Shown piece by piece: positions 33,265 through 44,720 of a stretch of 64,000 bases of DNA (position 1 is its first letter; each line of letters starts with the position of its first letter). Source of the DNA: Diadema setosum (Eukaryota > Echinodermata > Echinoidea > Diadematoida > Diadematidae); NCBI RefSeq assembly GCF_964275005.1, contig NC_092702.1, positions 35,720,316 to 35,784,315 on the forward strand. The letters run 5' to 3'. The notes below the pieces were generated by a model, which searched no databases, was not told the DNA's origin, and saw only the letters and a list, made by a program, of their open reading frames with translations. Both the position numbers and the translations under genes were made by a program.

Positions 33265-33739
33265 GTGTGAAAATATTCACTCTTAAAGGAGTGAATACAA
33301 AAAAGAGTGAATTTTGAGTGAAAATGTTCATTTTCACTCATTTTGGAGTGACCTCATGGATCACTCCTAAATCTTTGAACAATGTAATGAAATATTTTGC
33401 AAGAGCCTACTGATGTCTGCCGATACATCCAGCTGTACTTTGTTTTTTTGCGTTTTGTATTTTTACTTCTACATTATGTCGCGATCAGGCCTTGTGAGAT
33501 AAATAGGCTCCTACGAAACATGAATGTGAGAAAATAACATAGAACAGGTGAAAAATTAGCGGTTTGCTTCGCCTATGTCTCCTTCACTTCTTTACACTAA
33601 ACAGTTCAAAAGATGAAAAATATTGACAATATACTAGCCTGGACGTGAGCGGAATTCGTTTGTGTAAGAGTGTGTATCTGAGAGTAAATGTTATATATCT
33701 GCGTATAGAAGTATATATATGTTTATACCAAAAGTGGGT

Positions 33740-33812
33740 TCGTGCGTGTGTGTGTTTGTGTGTGTGTGTGTGTGTGTTTGTGTGTGTGTTTGTGTGTGTT
33801 TGTGTGTGTGAT
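33740..33812. repeat. Interrupted (GT)n microsatellite
   Basis: gt-rich run with tttgtgtgtg interruptions. Confidence 0.9.
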
Positions 33813-34135
33813 AACTTCATTGGGCGAAACAACGTATAGGATTATACTGTTTAAAGGCTATGCAGCATTGTTGAAACCCCCTTTAGTAATAATAATAATA
33901 ATGATAATGTCCCATAGGCCTACATGCACTAGGCTCTTTTTTAGCTGGTTTGTTATTCCTCTGAACAGACAGATTACGCCACTGCACTTGCATCAAAATC
34001 AGAATAATGAGAGTGCTGTCATCTTTTTAAAACATAATTCAATAAATATTCTTCAAATCTGCAATTTGGATTTGATAATTTGATAAATACAGTTTGCTCT
34101 GGCTATAGGTCATTATTCAAAACCTCTTCATACGT

Positions 34136-34297
34136 TTACCTCTGACGAAATCGCTCACCTCTGCCATTTTTACTTCTGCCATTTTTACCTCTGCCATTTT
34201 TGCCTCTGCCATTTTTACCTCTGCCATTTCTACCTCTGCCATTTTACTATGACATTTTTACCAATATCATTTTTACCTCTGCCATTTTTACCTGGCA
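34136..34297 (-). repeat. 15-bp minisatellite, right arm of the inverted pair
   Basis: About 10 units of cctctgccatttttacctct phase, the reverse complement of the 32362-32585 unit. Arms are about 1.55 kb apart. Confidence 0.85.
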
Positions 34298-35830
34298 CCA
34301 ATCAGGTTCCATAGCTAGATAGAGCTAGAGCCTACGACAGTGACACTGACAGTGTGTAAATTTATGATGATGATCGATGGTGATGATGTTGATGATGCCA
34401 TGATTAAGATCAAATCCACAAATGAATGTTTGTTTTGCCAAATTTTGGTGCGTTTCAAATTCCATGAAACCATGGTCCCGAAACCGTACCGTACCGGCGT
34501 ACGTCTGATAAAGTCCATCTTAACGTGTTGATAGCCATAATCTGAAATTTGATCGATAAATCAATTAGGGAATGGTATTGGTATAGGTACAGCTGTAATT
34601 CTCGGTGTGCATCATCAATGAATGATGACCGCTTTATCGACCCATTCTTTTCACTGAAGTCCATTTTAGCCGTATATTTCAGGCCTAACGTTATGCAGAT
34701 GATCTACTTTAGATCTAACAATAACATAGGCCTAGGCTACAACTGTTACATTGTATTCATGTACATTTACAATCATGATAAAAAATGTTGATTTGACATT
34801 TACTGATTTAGCACAACTTAAACTCAAGCCTGAGCTGCTACTTCTGGTACAGGTAGGCAGTAAAACAATTGATTTAAAGAAAATGTCTACATGCGCCGTG
34901 TGAATAGTGCATTAAAGCATCGGTGTCAACGTCTCGCAAAAGTGTCTATAGCCTTGTCAGCGAAAATATCTAAGCAAAAATAACAGCGTATACATTAGTA
35001 GAGATTGTGTGTTATGCTGAGACTAAGAAAAATGCACTAAGAGAATAAATGTGTCTGAAAGAGAGAGACTCAGATAGAGAAAAAAAAGTGGAAGAGAGGG
35101 AGAGAAAATGTGGCACAGACAGAATGAGTAGAATTTACATGTACACCAATTCGACTTTGCCATAGAAAATTGGTAATGTATACTTCTGAGGGGGGGGGGG
35201 AGTACAAATCGGATATACTGTAAAAAGTGGGGGAGAGGCATGCCCCCTCAATTTTTTTTTCTGGGGGATGCCCCCCCCCCCCCCCCCTTTCAATTTTGAA
35301 AATTAATAGGACTGTAGTGTTTGTATTTATTTAAATTTTAAATGACAAATTTATATCAATAATTTTCCTTAACTTAAGGTTGAGTCTATTTTGATGGCAA
35401 ATTTTCACACACACACAGACAAATCAGCTCGGTCTCTCACATATCATTGAGTATCATGCATTGACCCTCTCCCCCAGCTCACAATTAATCATGTATTTGT
35501 AGCCTGTTTTAAAAATTCCAGGATATTCTTGTAAATTCCAGGAGTTTTTAGTGTTGATTTCAGGAGGACTGACGTTGAAAAGTGGAAGCACTGATGATAT
35601 GAAGCAATAAGACAGACGCAGGATCTTGCCTGCTTTTGATGAGCAACTGAAACTCTGGGCCTAACTTCTTTTAGTGGCGAGCATTATGGCTACAATATGC
35701 CTAAATTAAAGTGCTTATTAATGAAGAAACTTAATTTATTTACGGTGTATATGTAATTCTAGATTTAATAAAGCAATCTAGTCTAGATTTTCAACAGCAA
35801 GAAAAAAAAAAACAAACGCCGCAAACATGT
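34298..35830. other. Non-coding stretch
   Basis: AT-rich with a short taacgtta / agatctaacaataacatagg patch near 34685-34725, a G10 run at 35189 and a C17 run at 35271. No exon is recognised. Confidence 0.4.
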
Positions 35831-35839
35831 TAAAAGAAC

Positions 35840-36490
35840 TAATGTGATTCCTCCGCATAGCCGCCGTACAGCCTACACACAGCGCCCGTGCACACATGAT
35901 TTCGTCGAGCTAGACCCTTTTTATCGACTTTGTCAGACTGGCAAAAGATCGAGAAGTTTAACTGGAAGTTTTGCGGCCAGTGTGACCGCAAACCACGTAA
36001 CTTTCCGCCAAACTTCTCGATCTGTTTGCGGGCTATGTCTCCGAAGCGCAAGGCCATTGTCATGTACAAACGTGCATTGTTACGTCATAATCACTAGCCA
36101 CTGGACGGCGTACTCTTGCTTGCGCGCGTACCAGTGGCCCAGTCTGACCGCGCCTAAGCGTGCACTCCATATAAGGAAAAATTGCCCTAAGAAGATGGCG
36201 ACGCAACACGTTAATTTGGCTGCACGGTCTCGTGTATGTTGGGAATAGGGACACGCATTCCACTATGGTTTTAGTTCGGTGCGCATGGCCTACTTTTCAT
36301 CTGATTCTGCCCGCTTGCGCCCGCGCCCACCCGCTCAGCTAGCTGTGGTTATGTCGGTTATTGATGCACACTCTTCCGACGAACCAATTCATCATTACAT
36401 GCAGATCTCGCTCCTCCCGTCACAAATCAGCTCAAGCCGCCAGTGCCCCAGTGGTGTATTTGCTGGGCCTAATGCAATTCTCTGGACAGA
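35840..36490 (+). promoter_or_regulatory. Probable LSM1 promoter region
   Basis: Locally CpG-rich (gcttgcgcgcgtacc near 36118; cgcttgcgcccgcgcccacc near 36311) immediately before the LSM1 start at 36491. Contains an inverted pair gatcgagaagttt / aaacttctcgatc at 35948 and 36010, and the right copy of the long-range inverted repeat. Role inferred from position. Confidence 0.45.
36150..36290 (-). repeat. Right copy of a long-range inverted repeat
   Basis: Reverse complement matches 32078-32205; the two lie about 4 kb apart and bracket the minisatellite pair. This copy sits in the LSM1 upstream region. Confidence 0.7.
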
Positions 36491-39400
36491 ATGGATTACA
36501 TGCCAGGAACAGCTAGTCTTATCGACGAAATTAACAGTAAATATTGTTGATGGTACCTACTTAAGCGACATGGCGATTCCTAGAGAAATAGCGATGTAAT
36601 CCTTAGTCCCATATACACATATTCGTGTGGCAAAGGGATCAGATAAATCTTCTTACCGAATCTTAGAACTGTTTTGTTTGTATGATTTTGTTACTCTGTT
36701 AATAGGGCCGAGAGTTTCTACTGTACATAGCACGTCAGTTTTATAGACTCTCTGTATGTCTGGTTTACTGAGTCTAGACTTCATCTATTGTATTGTCACG
36801 TAGAAAATAGACTGTCTCTGCTAATTGTGCTACCGGTATATCCATTTAATGACACATCCTCAAATTTTGTTCACGTGCACACATTTCCATACAAAGGGCA
36901 AGCAATGGTAGTGGAGGTCTACAACACTGTCACTATTTAGTATTACAGTAATTCGAGTGCACGTTACAAGACTGACACCCACGAGTCATACAGCCCACGA
37001 GTTTTACAGCTCACGAGTTATACAGCCTATAAAAAGTTGACACCCTACTATTTGAATACTAGGCTAAAACTAAAAGCCCACAAGACTGACACATTTTAAA
37101 GTCCTGTGTTGTATCTGTTGAAGTCGTCGACTGTTTTTACCTAGTGTCAAACTCATGGGCTGTATGACTCGTGGACCTGTTTTCAATGTTGAACTCATGG
37201 TCAGTATGACTTGTGGGTGACGGTCTCGTGGGATGACCCCCCAGTAGACTAATTCATGGTAGCAATCTTCAATGTTCTCACTGGGCTCTGTGCCTCTGCT
37301 CTGGTTGTGGATGGGGTGATATTATCCTGTTGATGCTGTCACGAATCCTTCAACACCTTGTTAACGTGGAGATAAAGTTCTAATCTGCTGATTGATTTCT
37401 GAATGCCGCAATAACAACAAAGAATGTATTGACTTTATTGTTTACACAGTCATACTATTATTTTTATTCTTTTGAATTAGGGGTGTGTACTGCAGAAAAT
37501 ACAGGTTTTCATACCCTGCTATAATCGGATAAGCATGGTGGATAGGTGTGTGTATTTGATACATTTTGGTGCAGGAGTCTCCTATTTGCCTTACAGCATT
37601 TTAATAAACAAGTGATTCATTTATTAATCTTGTTGTGCAAATTTTGTAATTTTCCCTACAGCTCGAACATTTTTTTCACATTGGGACATAATTTGAACTC
37701 ATGATTATACACCATCATACTGTATACGCCATATATTTAGCGAGTCTAAATTTTCACAAATTGGGACTTCCCAATGATTTTGTGAGTGGTTAAATTCGTG
37801 ATCATGGAGTACTGTACCAAAGGGAGAAATGTAAACGTGTGCATCACATCACATTGGGATCAAAGTCATTATATTTGAGTGTCTTTAATTTCATGAAAAG
37901 CACCTGACTCGCAAAATTCGCGAAAATGAAAACCTCACCATACATTTAGCATGTCTAATTTTTCACAAATCGGGACTTCCCTACAATTTTGCAATTGTTG
38001 AGTACAGTACTGAATGGAGAAATGTATGCATGCCTGTTGGGATCAGAGTTTGTATTTCGTGCATCTTTTGATGAATTCTCAAATAGAACCAGATTCATGA
38101 AATTCGTAAAGATTTTTAAAAACCTTCAGTGAAATATATGGCATATACATGTACAGTACTTTAAGGAAATGAGACACTATTTTTAGTACTTTCAGACCAT
38201 TCCTACAGTGTTTTATTTATGTTTATTATTTTTACTCATCTACAGAGAAGCTGCTTGTTGTTCTGAGAGATGGAAGAACACTAATTGGTATCTTGAGGAG
38301 CATTGATCAGTTTGGTGAGTTTGATGTCATATGCCCACACATGCAATGCAGACAATTCTCCCCATCGCATATAGCTCTCTGAATGTGAACGCGAGTGGCG
38401 CTCTAATTTTTTTACCTTTAATTCTTGAGATATAAACTTCCCGTTATGAACGCATGGTGTGTAAATGTACGCTTTTATGCACATTGAACGCCGAAGTACT
38501 AGTATTCACAGATCGTATCAAATTCTGTCTTATAAACTGTCAAATAATAGAGTTATTTTCTAATCTGTAACTTTACATTTGATTAATGGGATTCTTCTGT
38601 GAAGTGGCCCAATGCTGCGCCAATGATGCAAAACAACAAAATCATGGAAAATATTCATAGATAAAGGATGTGACATGGGTAAACCGCAAAACCGGAAGTG
38701 TACGTCCCATGAGCGATCAATCAGATATCGACATTGCGAGGTGATATTGCTTGATATCGGCTATATGTGATAGGGAGAATTAAAAGGCTGTGCTTTTGAC
38801 CAGCTACAACATTTGATAGCAGTGAAAAAGTGTAGCCAGTATCTTTGATATGATACATATGTAGTAAGTTGGTAAGGTAAGGATAATCTCTTAAATTTCA
38901 TGTGTACCAGATGTGATGGACTTCAATAAGGTGCTGAGTTGTTGGATAGGAAACACGTCCTTATGGGCACCCACCCCCTTCCCCCCCCCCCCCCTTATCG
39001 TACTGTACCATTCTACACTACCCTACCCTTGTTTACTGATGCATGGATGTATACTTTACCCACCACTTGCAGTGGCGGATCCAGAGGGAGGCGCAACAGG
39101 CGCATGTCCCCACCTTTATTTTTCATTAAAAACAAAAGAAATAAAAAGAAAAAAATGAAATGAAACACGGAAGTGGCACCAGAAATATTAGTTGCCCCCC
39201 CCCCCCCCCTTTACAGAATTCCTGGATCCGCCCCTGACTTGAGAAATGTGCATGAGTGCATGCATGCATCTGTGCATTTAAGCTATCAAGGGTAGGGTAG
39301 TGTAGAGTGGTATGGCAAAATTATTGGGGGGGGGGACATAAGGTCATAGAGAAGTCTGTGGGATAAAAGGAAGTGTTCCACTTTTTTCTTTCTTTTTTTT

Positions 39401-41812
39401 TTTTTGTCTTTCATAATTGTTGATGTAGTATGGCTTTTCATAATACGACAAAAACTTTGACGAGAGTGTGTTTGTTTGTTTTCATGTCATTTTGTAGCAA
39501 ATCTTGTTCTTCATCGTACCATTGAGAGGATACACGTTGGCAAACAGTATGGAGATATCCCCAGGGGAGTCTTCGTTGTACGAGGAGAAAATGTTGTGCT
39601 ACTTGGTGAGATAGTAAGTATTCCTTCCTTATGCACATATCTTTAAATTGCTTTTATGGTTTTGTTTTTTACTCTTAAAGACCAGACTGAAAGTGAATGT
39701 TGAAATATTGACAACAGATGATTTGCATCCTGTACTGGCCAATGAATTAACCAAAACCAAATTTACATACCGACCTACATTATTTTTATAAGTATAATGT
39801 TAACAGTACTTAAGTGTGTGAAATTGGATTTTATAAGTTGAAAATTGTTTTTTATGAAGGTAATCATAAATCCCTTATTGTTTATCTATCAGAGTATTAT
39901 TCTCACGAGTCACAATTTATGTAAAATGGAAGCTAATTTCATTTTCCCAGTAGATTTTATGTTTGTAAGTTGACTGTAAAATCTCAGTAGGTTGAATCTG
40001 TAACTAGTAAGGGATCCGAAGTAAAAGTAACATGGATATGACTTGGTAATAAAGTTCTTTGCTGATCTAAGTTGATATTATTTATTTCCTACCCAAATCA
40101 AAAGACTGCGACACTGTCAACCCGGGCAGATTTGACTTTTCTCAGGACAAACTTGTGGGGCTGGCAGAGAGTCTGATATTCTGTGTAAGTTGCAGTACAT
40201 CATAAGGGCTGCAGTGCTGTTGACAACATGATCCATATGGTTTGAATCTTTTGGTGTACAAGATTAAAATGAAGTCCCCTCGGTTAGATTAGGTACAGAT
40301 GCAAAGTTAAAGAGAATACCTAATGAAGATGAAAGCTGATCAGACCTGGAAACAAAACAAAACAAAAAAGAACACCTGTGACTTATGGTCTTTCTGTAAA
40401 TCTAATGCTGCCTCGTCATAGTACGTGTATCAGTGAAATATGCATGTGGGGGAAATCAAAATCATCACAAATTTGGACAATTCTCATGCTCATGGAAGAA
40501 ATGGTACATGGGAAGCACATTATGTGTTTTATGTCCTTTTTAGCTCACCTGAGCCAAAGGCTCAAGTGAGCTATTGCGATCGCCCTTCGTCCGGCGTCCG
40601 TCGTGCGTCGTCCGTCGTCCGTCGTCCGTTGTGCGTCGTCCGTCGTGCGTAAACTTTTACATTTTTATCTTCTTCTTGAAAACCCCAAGACCGATTTTCA
40701 TCAAACTTGGCAGGTAGCATCCCTAGGGGGTTAGGAACTCAATTTGTTAAAATGGGTACCATGCCCCACCCAGGGGGCCCCCAGGGGGGCCCAAACCCCC
40801 CAAAATTAAGGAATCTGTAAAAATCTTCTTCTCTAGAACCAGAAGTGATAGAGCTAAGTTAATACTATGAGTTAGTACATTGATGACTGTAGTTTCAAGT
40901 TTGTTAATGGCAGAATCAGGAGTGCCCCCCTTGGGACCCAGGGGAGGGGGGTGGGGAGGGGTCCTAATGGGGCCTAAATTATACATTTTCATCTTCTTCT
41001 TGAGAACCCCATGACCAATTTTCACCAAACTTGGCAGGTAGCATCCCTAGGGGGTTAGGATCTCAATTTGTTAAAATGGGCACCATGCCCCACCCAGGGG
41101 CCCCGGGGGGGGGGGGGGGGGGGGGGGGGGCCAAACCCCCCAAAATGAAGGAATCTTTAAAAATCTTCTCTAGAATCAGAAGTTATAGAGCTAAGATAAT
41201 ACTATGAGTGAGTACATTAATGACTGTAGTTTCAAGTTTGTTCATAGCAAATCCAGGGGTGCCCCTCTTGGGGGGGGGGGGGGGGTTGGGAAGGTCCAAA
41301 TGGGGGCCTGAATTGTACATTTTCATCTTCTTCCTGAAAACCTCATGATGGATTTTCGTCAAACTTGGCAGGTAGCATCCCTAGGGGGTCAGGATCTCAA
41401 TTTATCAAAATGGGCACCATGCCCCACCCAGAGGTCCCCAGGGGGCCCCCAATCCCCCCAAATTAAGGAATCTTTAAAAATTTCGGCCCTTATTGTACCT
41501 TTTCATCTTCTACTTGAGAAGCCTGGTCAAATTTTAGTAGAGCTGTGAATAATTTAGATTAGTGACTGCGTGAAAGGTGAACTTGCAATACTCAGGTGAG
41601 CGCTAGACCCGCGGGTCTCTTGTTTTTTTTTTCCTCAGGATGTGGAGAATGAGGGAACACATAATCTAGAAGAGGTTTCCATTGATGAAATCTTGGAAGC
41701 TCAGAGAGAGGAACAGCTCAAGAAACAGGAGGAGGAAAAGACACGGAACAAGAAACTTCTTGAGCGCGGATTACAGCCTCATGGAGAACAGGGCATTGAT
41801 GAGTATCCTTGA
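36491..41812 (+). CDS. LSM1: LSM1, Sm-like protein of the cytoplasmic LSM1-7 mRNA-decay complex (complete, 4 exons)
   Basis: Exons 36491-36536, 38246-38314, 39498-39613 and 41639-41812 join in frame to about 134 residues; the human protein has 133. The N-terminus is [15 protein letters not shown]. Sm1 follows with [20 protein letters not shown], then [14 protein letters not shown], the LSM1-type [15 protein letters not shown] and the Sm2 core [11 protein letters not shown], where the RGEN residues bind RNA. The C-terminal tail is acidic and Lys/Glu-rich ([20 protein letters not shown]), ending GIDEYP. All splice sites are GT-AG. LSM1 gives the cytoplasmic LSM1-7 ring its identity; with PAT1 the ring binds oligoadenylated 3' ends and promotes decapping in P-bodies. 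An aataaa at 42119 fits a 3' UTR of about 310 nt. Introns 2 and 3 carry a MITE and a 1.1-kb repeat element. Confidence 0.96.
36960..37250 (-). repeat. Interspersed repeat, gacacccacgagtcat family (uninterrupted copy)
   Basis: Phrases cacccacgagtcatacagcc, cccacgag and the block 37130-37245 recur in reverse at 18408-18770. Located in LSM1 intron 1. Supplies the empty-site form of the 18485-18727 insertion. Confidence 0.7.
39070..39236 (+). mobile_element. hAT-like MITE, copy 3 (LSM1 intron 2)
   Basis: 167 bp, ends cagtggcggatccag and ggatccgcccctg, with the aaaacaaaagaaataaaaag core. Flanked by direct repeat ACTTG. Confidence 0.87.
40541..41622 (+). mobile_element. 1.1-kb element with tagctcacctgag ends and internal ~310-bp repeats
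   Basis: Starts tagctcacctgagccaaagg and ends ctcaggtgagcgctagaccc; the ends are imperfect inverted repeats. Inside, after a cgtccgtcgtccg-rich stretch, a unit with tcatcttcttcttgaRaacc, aaacttggcaggtagcatcc, ctagggggttagga, tgggYaccatgccccaccca and gaatctKtaaaaatctt recurs at about 40665, 40985 and 41320. From memory, tagctcacctgag sequences are common in marine invertebrate genomes and behave as a non-autonomous DNA element; the superfamily is not settled here. Lies in LSM1 intron 3 and ends just upstream of the exon 4 acceptor. Confidence 0.7.
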
Positions 41813-42221
41813 AGGAGCAAAAAGAACATCCATGGAGTACAGTACTTCAAGAATGAAGAGGTAGACAGAACTCTTCAGAACTGCTGTGATGTGATGTCTT
41901 GAAGGGGCTAATCTTAGTTGATTGATTAAGACTTGCAAGCTGCCAGTCGTGGGATATATTGGTGATGCTGTCATCCTATTCAGCGTAGCTGATTGTGTCA
42001 AAGACAGAGACAGAAAAATCACTTTTTATTACCTCCTTTGATTTGTTTTTGTTATGCATTAAAATTACCTTCTCACTGGAATTATCCAAAGTATTGCAAT
42101 GTCCATGTTATTCAGAACAATAAAAATTGTTTTGATGATGGATTGAGAAGGATCTTGTTTGTGAGCCACAGTCAGAAGTCATTTTTTGGTGTGAATTCCA
42201 GCTGCATTTAATCAACTATAA

Positions 42222-44658
42222 ATGGCCGATTGTGCTCTTTTGAGAGAACTGCTGGAAGCCGAAGTGGGTAAGATATTTCTTCGTATACAGTGTACTATTT
42301 TTCTTGCTGACGCATTACAAATGTATGCATAGTTTATAGTTTAGCAGAGATTATGCTGGGTTTGGATTAACACATCCTGGTTGAAAACAGTGGCAAGCAA
42401 TTACTGGAGATGAGTCCTAAGCCAGTCTCTGTCACTGGTCTGCAAGTGCTAGATATGTGAAAAAGCCTTTGCTTCAATACCATGTTAGTTAAAATTTTCA
42501 GTGCAGCAGCAAATACCTGTAACCAATGAAACTCTTTTTCAACAAGTAACCAAACTCTTGACAACCTTTTGCTGACTTCTAAAAACCTTTTTACAACCTG
42601 AGAGCCAAATGCTTGCTGGAAGTTGTGAAAAAGTCGGTGACCAGGTTTTACCAATGTGTGAACACTGTTTGACAACAGTAGTTCCAGTTATTGTTCAAAA
42701 CATGTACACATACAAACACAACCTCATTATTCCTGACCTGTGTATCATTTACTTGGGTAACGTAATGTGCTATTCCCACTTACTCATCAATGTCACATAA
42801 AAAAGGTATTATGGCTGTTATTATCAATGCATCAAGTTATACATGTATGCAGTTTCAGTTCCATGATGGATTGTGTTTGTGTAACAGTGAAGTATGCAGC
42901 ATTTTGAACAGGACTGGATGCTGCTGCACTCGACTGGAAAGAGAAATGCAGTAAAAACTGACATTTAATGCAGGCCCATTGTTACACAGAGATCTCTGAT
43001 TACCTAAATTTCTGTGGAAACCAAAATTCTGCAGGTTTTGGTAAAATATAGTAGATTTCTTCCTAACTTGCTGAAAGTTGCATAGAATGAGTAAGGCAGA
43101 GTCACCTATTTACTATAGAACAATATTTTCACGAATTGTAGCCGACGGCCGTTTTTGCGGCATGAAATTTTCGCGAGCTGGCTCTAACATTCAATGCATA
43201 TAGCGTAGACAAGAATTTTCGGGTGCATTTTAATTTCGCGAATTTTGGCTCTCGCGAAATTAAAATACACGCGGACATTCCTCAGTTTACAGTATCTGGA
43301 TCATTCCTTGGATGTCTTTGGTGCCCAGTTAACTCTTGAATTGAATTTATTTCCACAATCACTGCAATGCATTAAAACAACAACAGTAAAAATTGGTCAC
43401 AAGATAGAAAAAAAATACATGTCATTCTTCTCCTTGACAGTTTAAATTTCTATTGATTGGGGGGGGGGGGCTTGTTTTTGCTGTAGATAATTTACTACAT
43501 TTAAACCATTTCTTCAAATCAAATCAAATTACCTTCGTGACTCTGGACTTCTTTGTTGGAGATACATACAGTCAACCTTGCTTAAGTCGACCTCGCATAA
43601 GTCAAATAATTGCCAAACTCGGAGGTCTTGTCAAATCCTCTTCTCTTTATGTATTCTATTGATTTTAATTCCTCGTAAGTCAAATTTCCTCTATGTTGAA
43701 GCTATTTCTTCAGTCCAAATAGATCTGACTTAGGCAAGGTTGACTGTAGAAATCTGTTCTTTGTGTTTTACCTCAACTGCTATCTGCATCAAAACAACAT
43801 CATATCACAGAGATATTAGAGTCTTCGAGGAGGGGTCCCAGGGCATGAAAATTCTGCTTGTGTTTGTGTTTTTGTATGAATGTACTTGTGAATACATTTC
43901 ATTCAACAATTTAAGTCTTTTGACAGTCTGTGGTTTTGTAAATTACATGTGATTAGAACCTGCTATCATGTTGACAAAACTTCAGTTGAACTCTTGCAAG
44001 GTTGGATTACGTGTGGATGCAAATTCCAAGAGGGATATAAACATTCATCTAACACTGCACTGATATGTCTTGTTTAATTTTGTGTTATGTTTTTCATTTA
44101 TGCATGTGATGCAGAAGAATATACAGTGTACAAGTATGTGTACTACATTTACTACGATATACATGTAGCTAAAAAATTATTGAACTTGTTTAAATTAATT
44201 GAATATCAGAGGTAATGTTAAAGCAATTACATCTGATACCACCTTGGTTATCATAGCAACTGTTTGTTGCACAGCCCTTCTAATTTTTGCAAAGCAAATA
44301 TTTACATGGTTTATCTGACTCAAAACCATGAATAGGATTTTATGCAAATTATGTCGTAAAGTGGTTCCATAAATTTCAGAATAAAAAAAAAAGAACTACA
44401 ATAGTAATTCAAAATGTATGTGCCCATTATGTCATTTAAGTCTGTCAGAAAAAAAAATGTATATATGTATGTATATATATATATATATATATAATATGTA
44501 TGTATATGTTATTAACTGTCCTTGCACCGCCCCGCTATGTTCTGGTTAAGTCCTCTGCTGTCACATACATATTTGGAAAGGAGACTGTCCAAATTTGCTC
44601 AAAAATGTTACCTTTAGTTGCTAAATTGTAATGAGATACAGCTGTATAAATTTTATGT

Positions 44659-44720
<62 letters not shown>

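Noticed and set aside
40378-41548. Open frames in LSM1 intron 3
   Set aside because: Lie in the 1.1-kb repeat element; the reading is driven by tandem repeats and G-runs.
42367-42800. Open frames on both strands downstream of LSM1
   Set aside because: No domain, no conserved-looking residues and no splice support.
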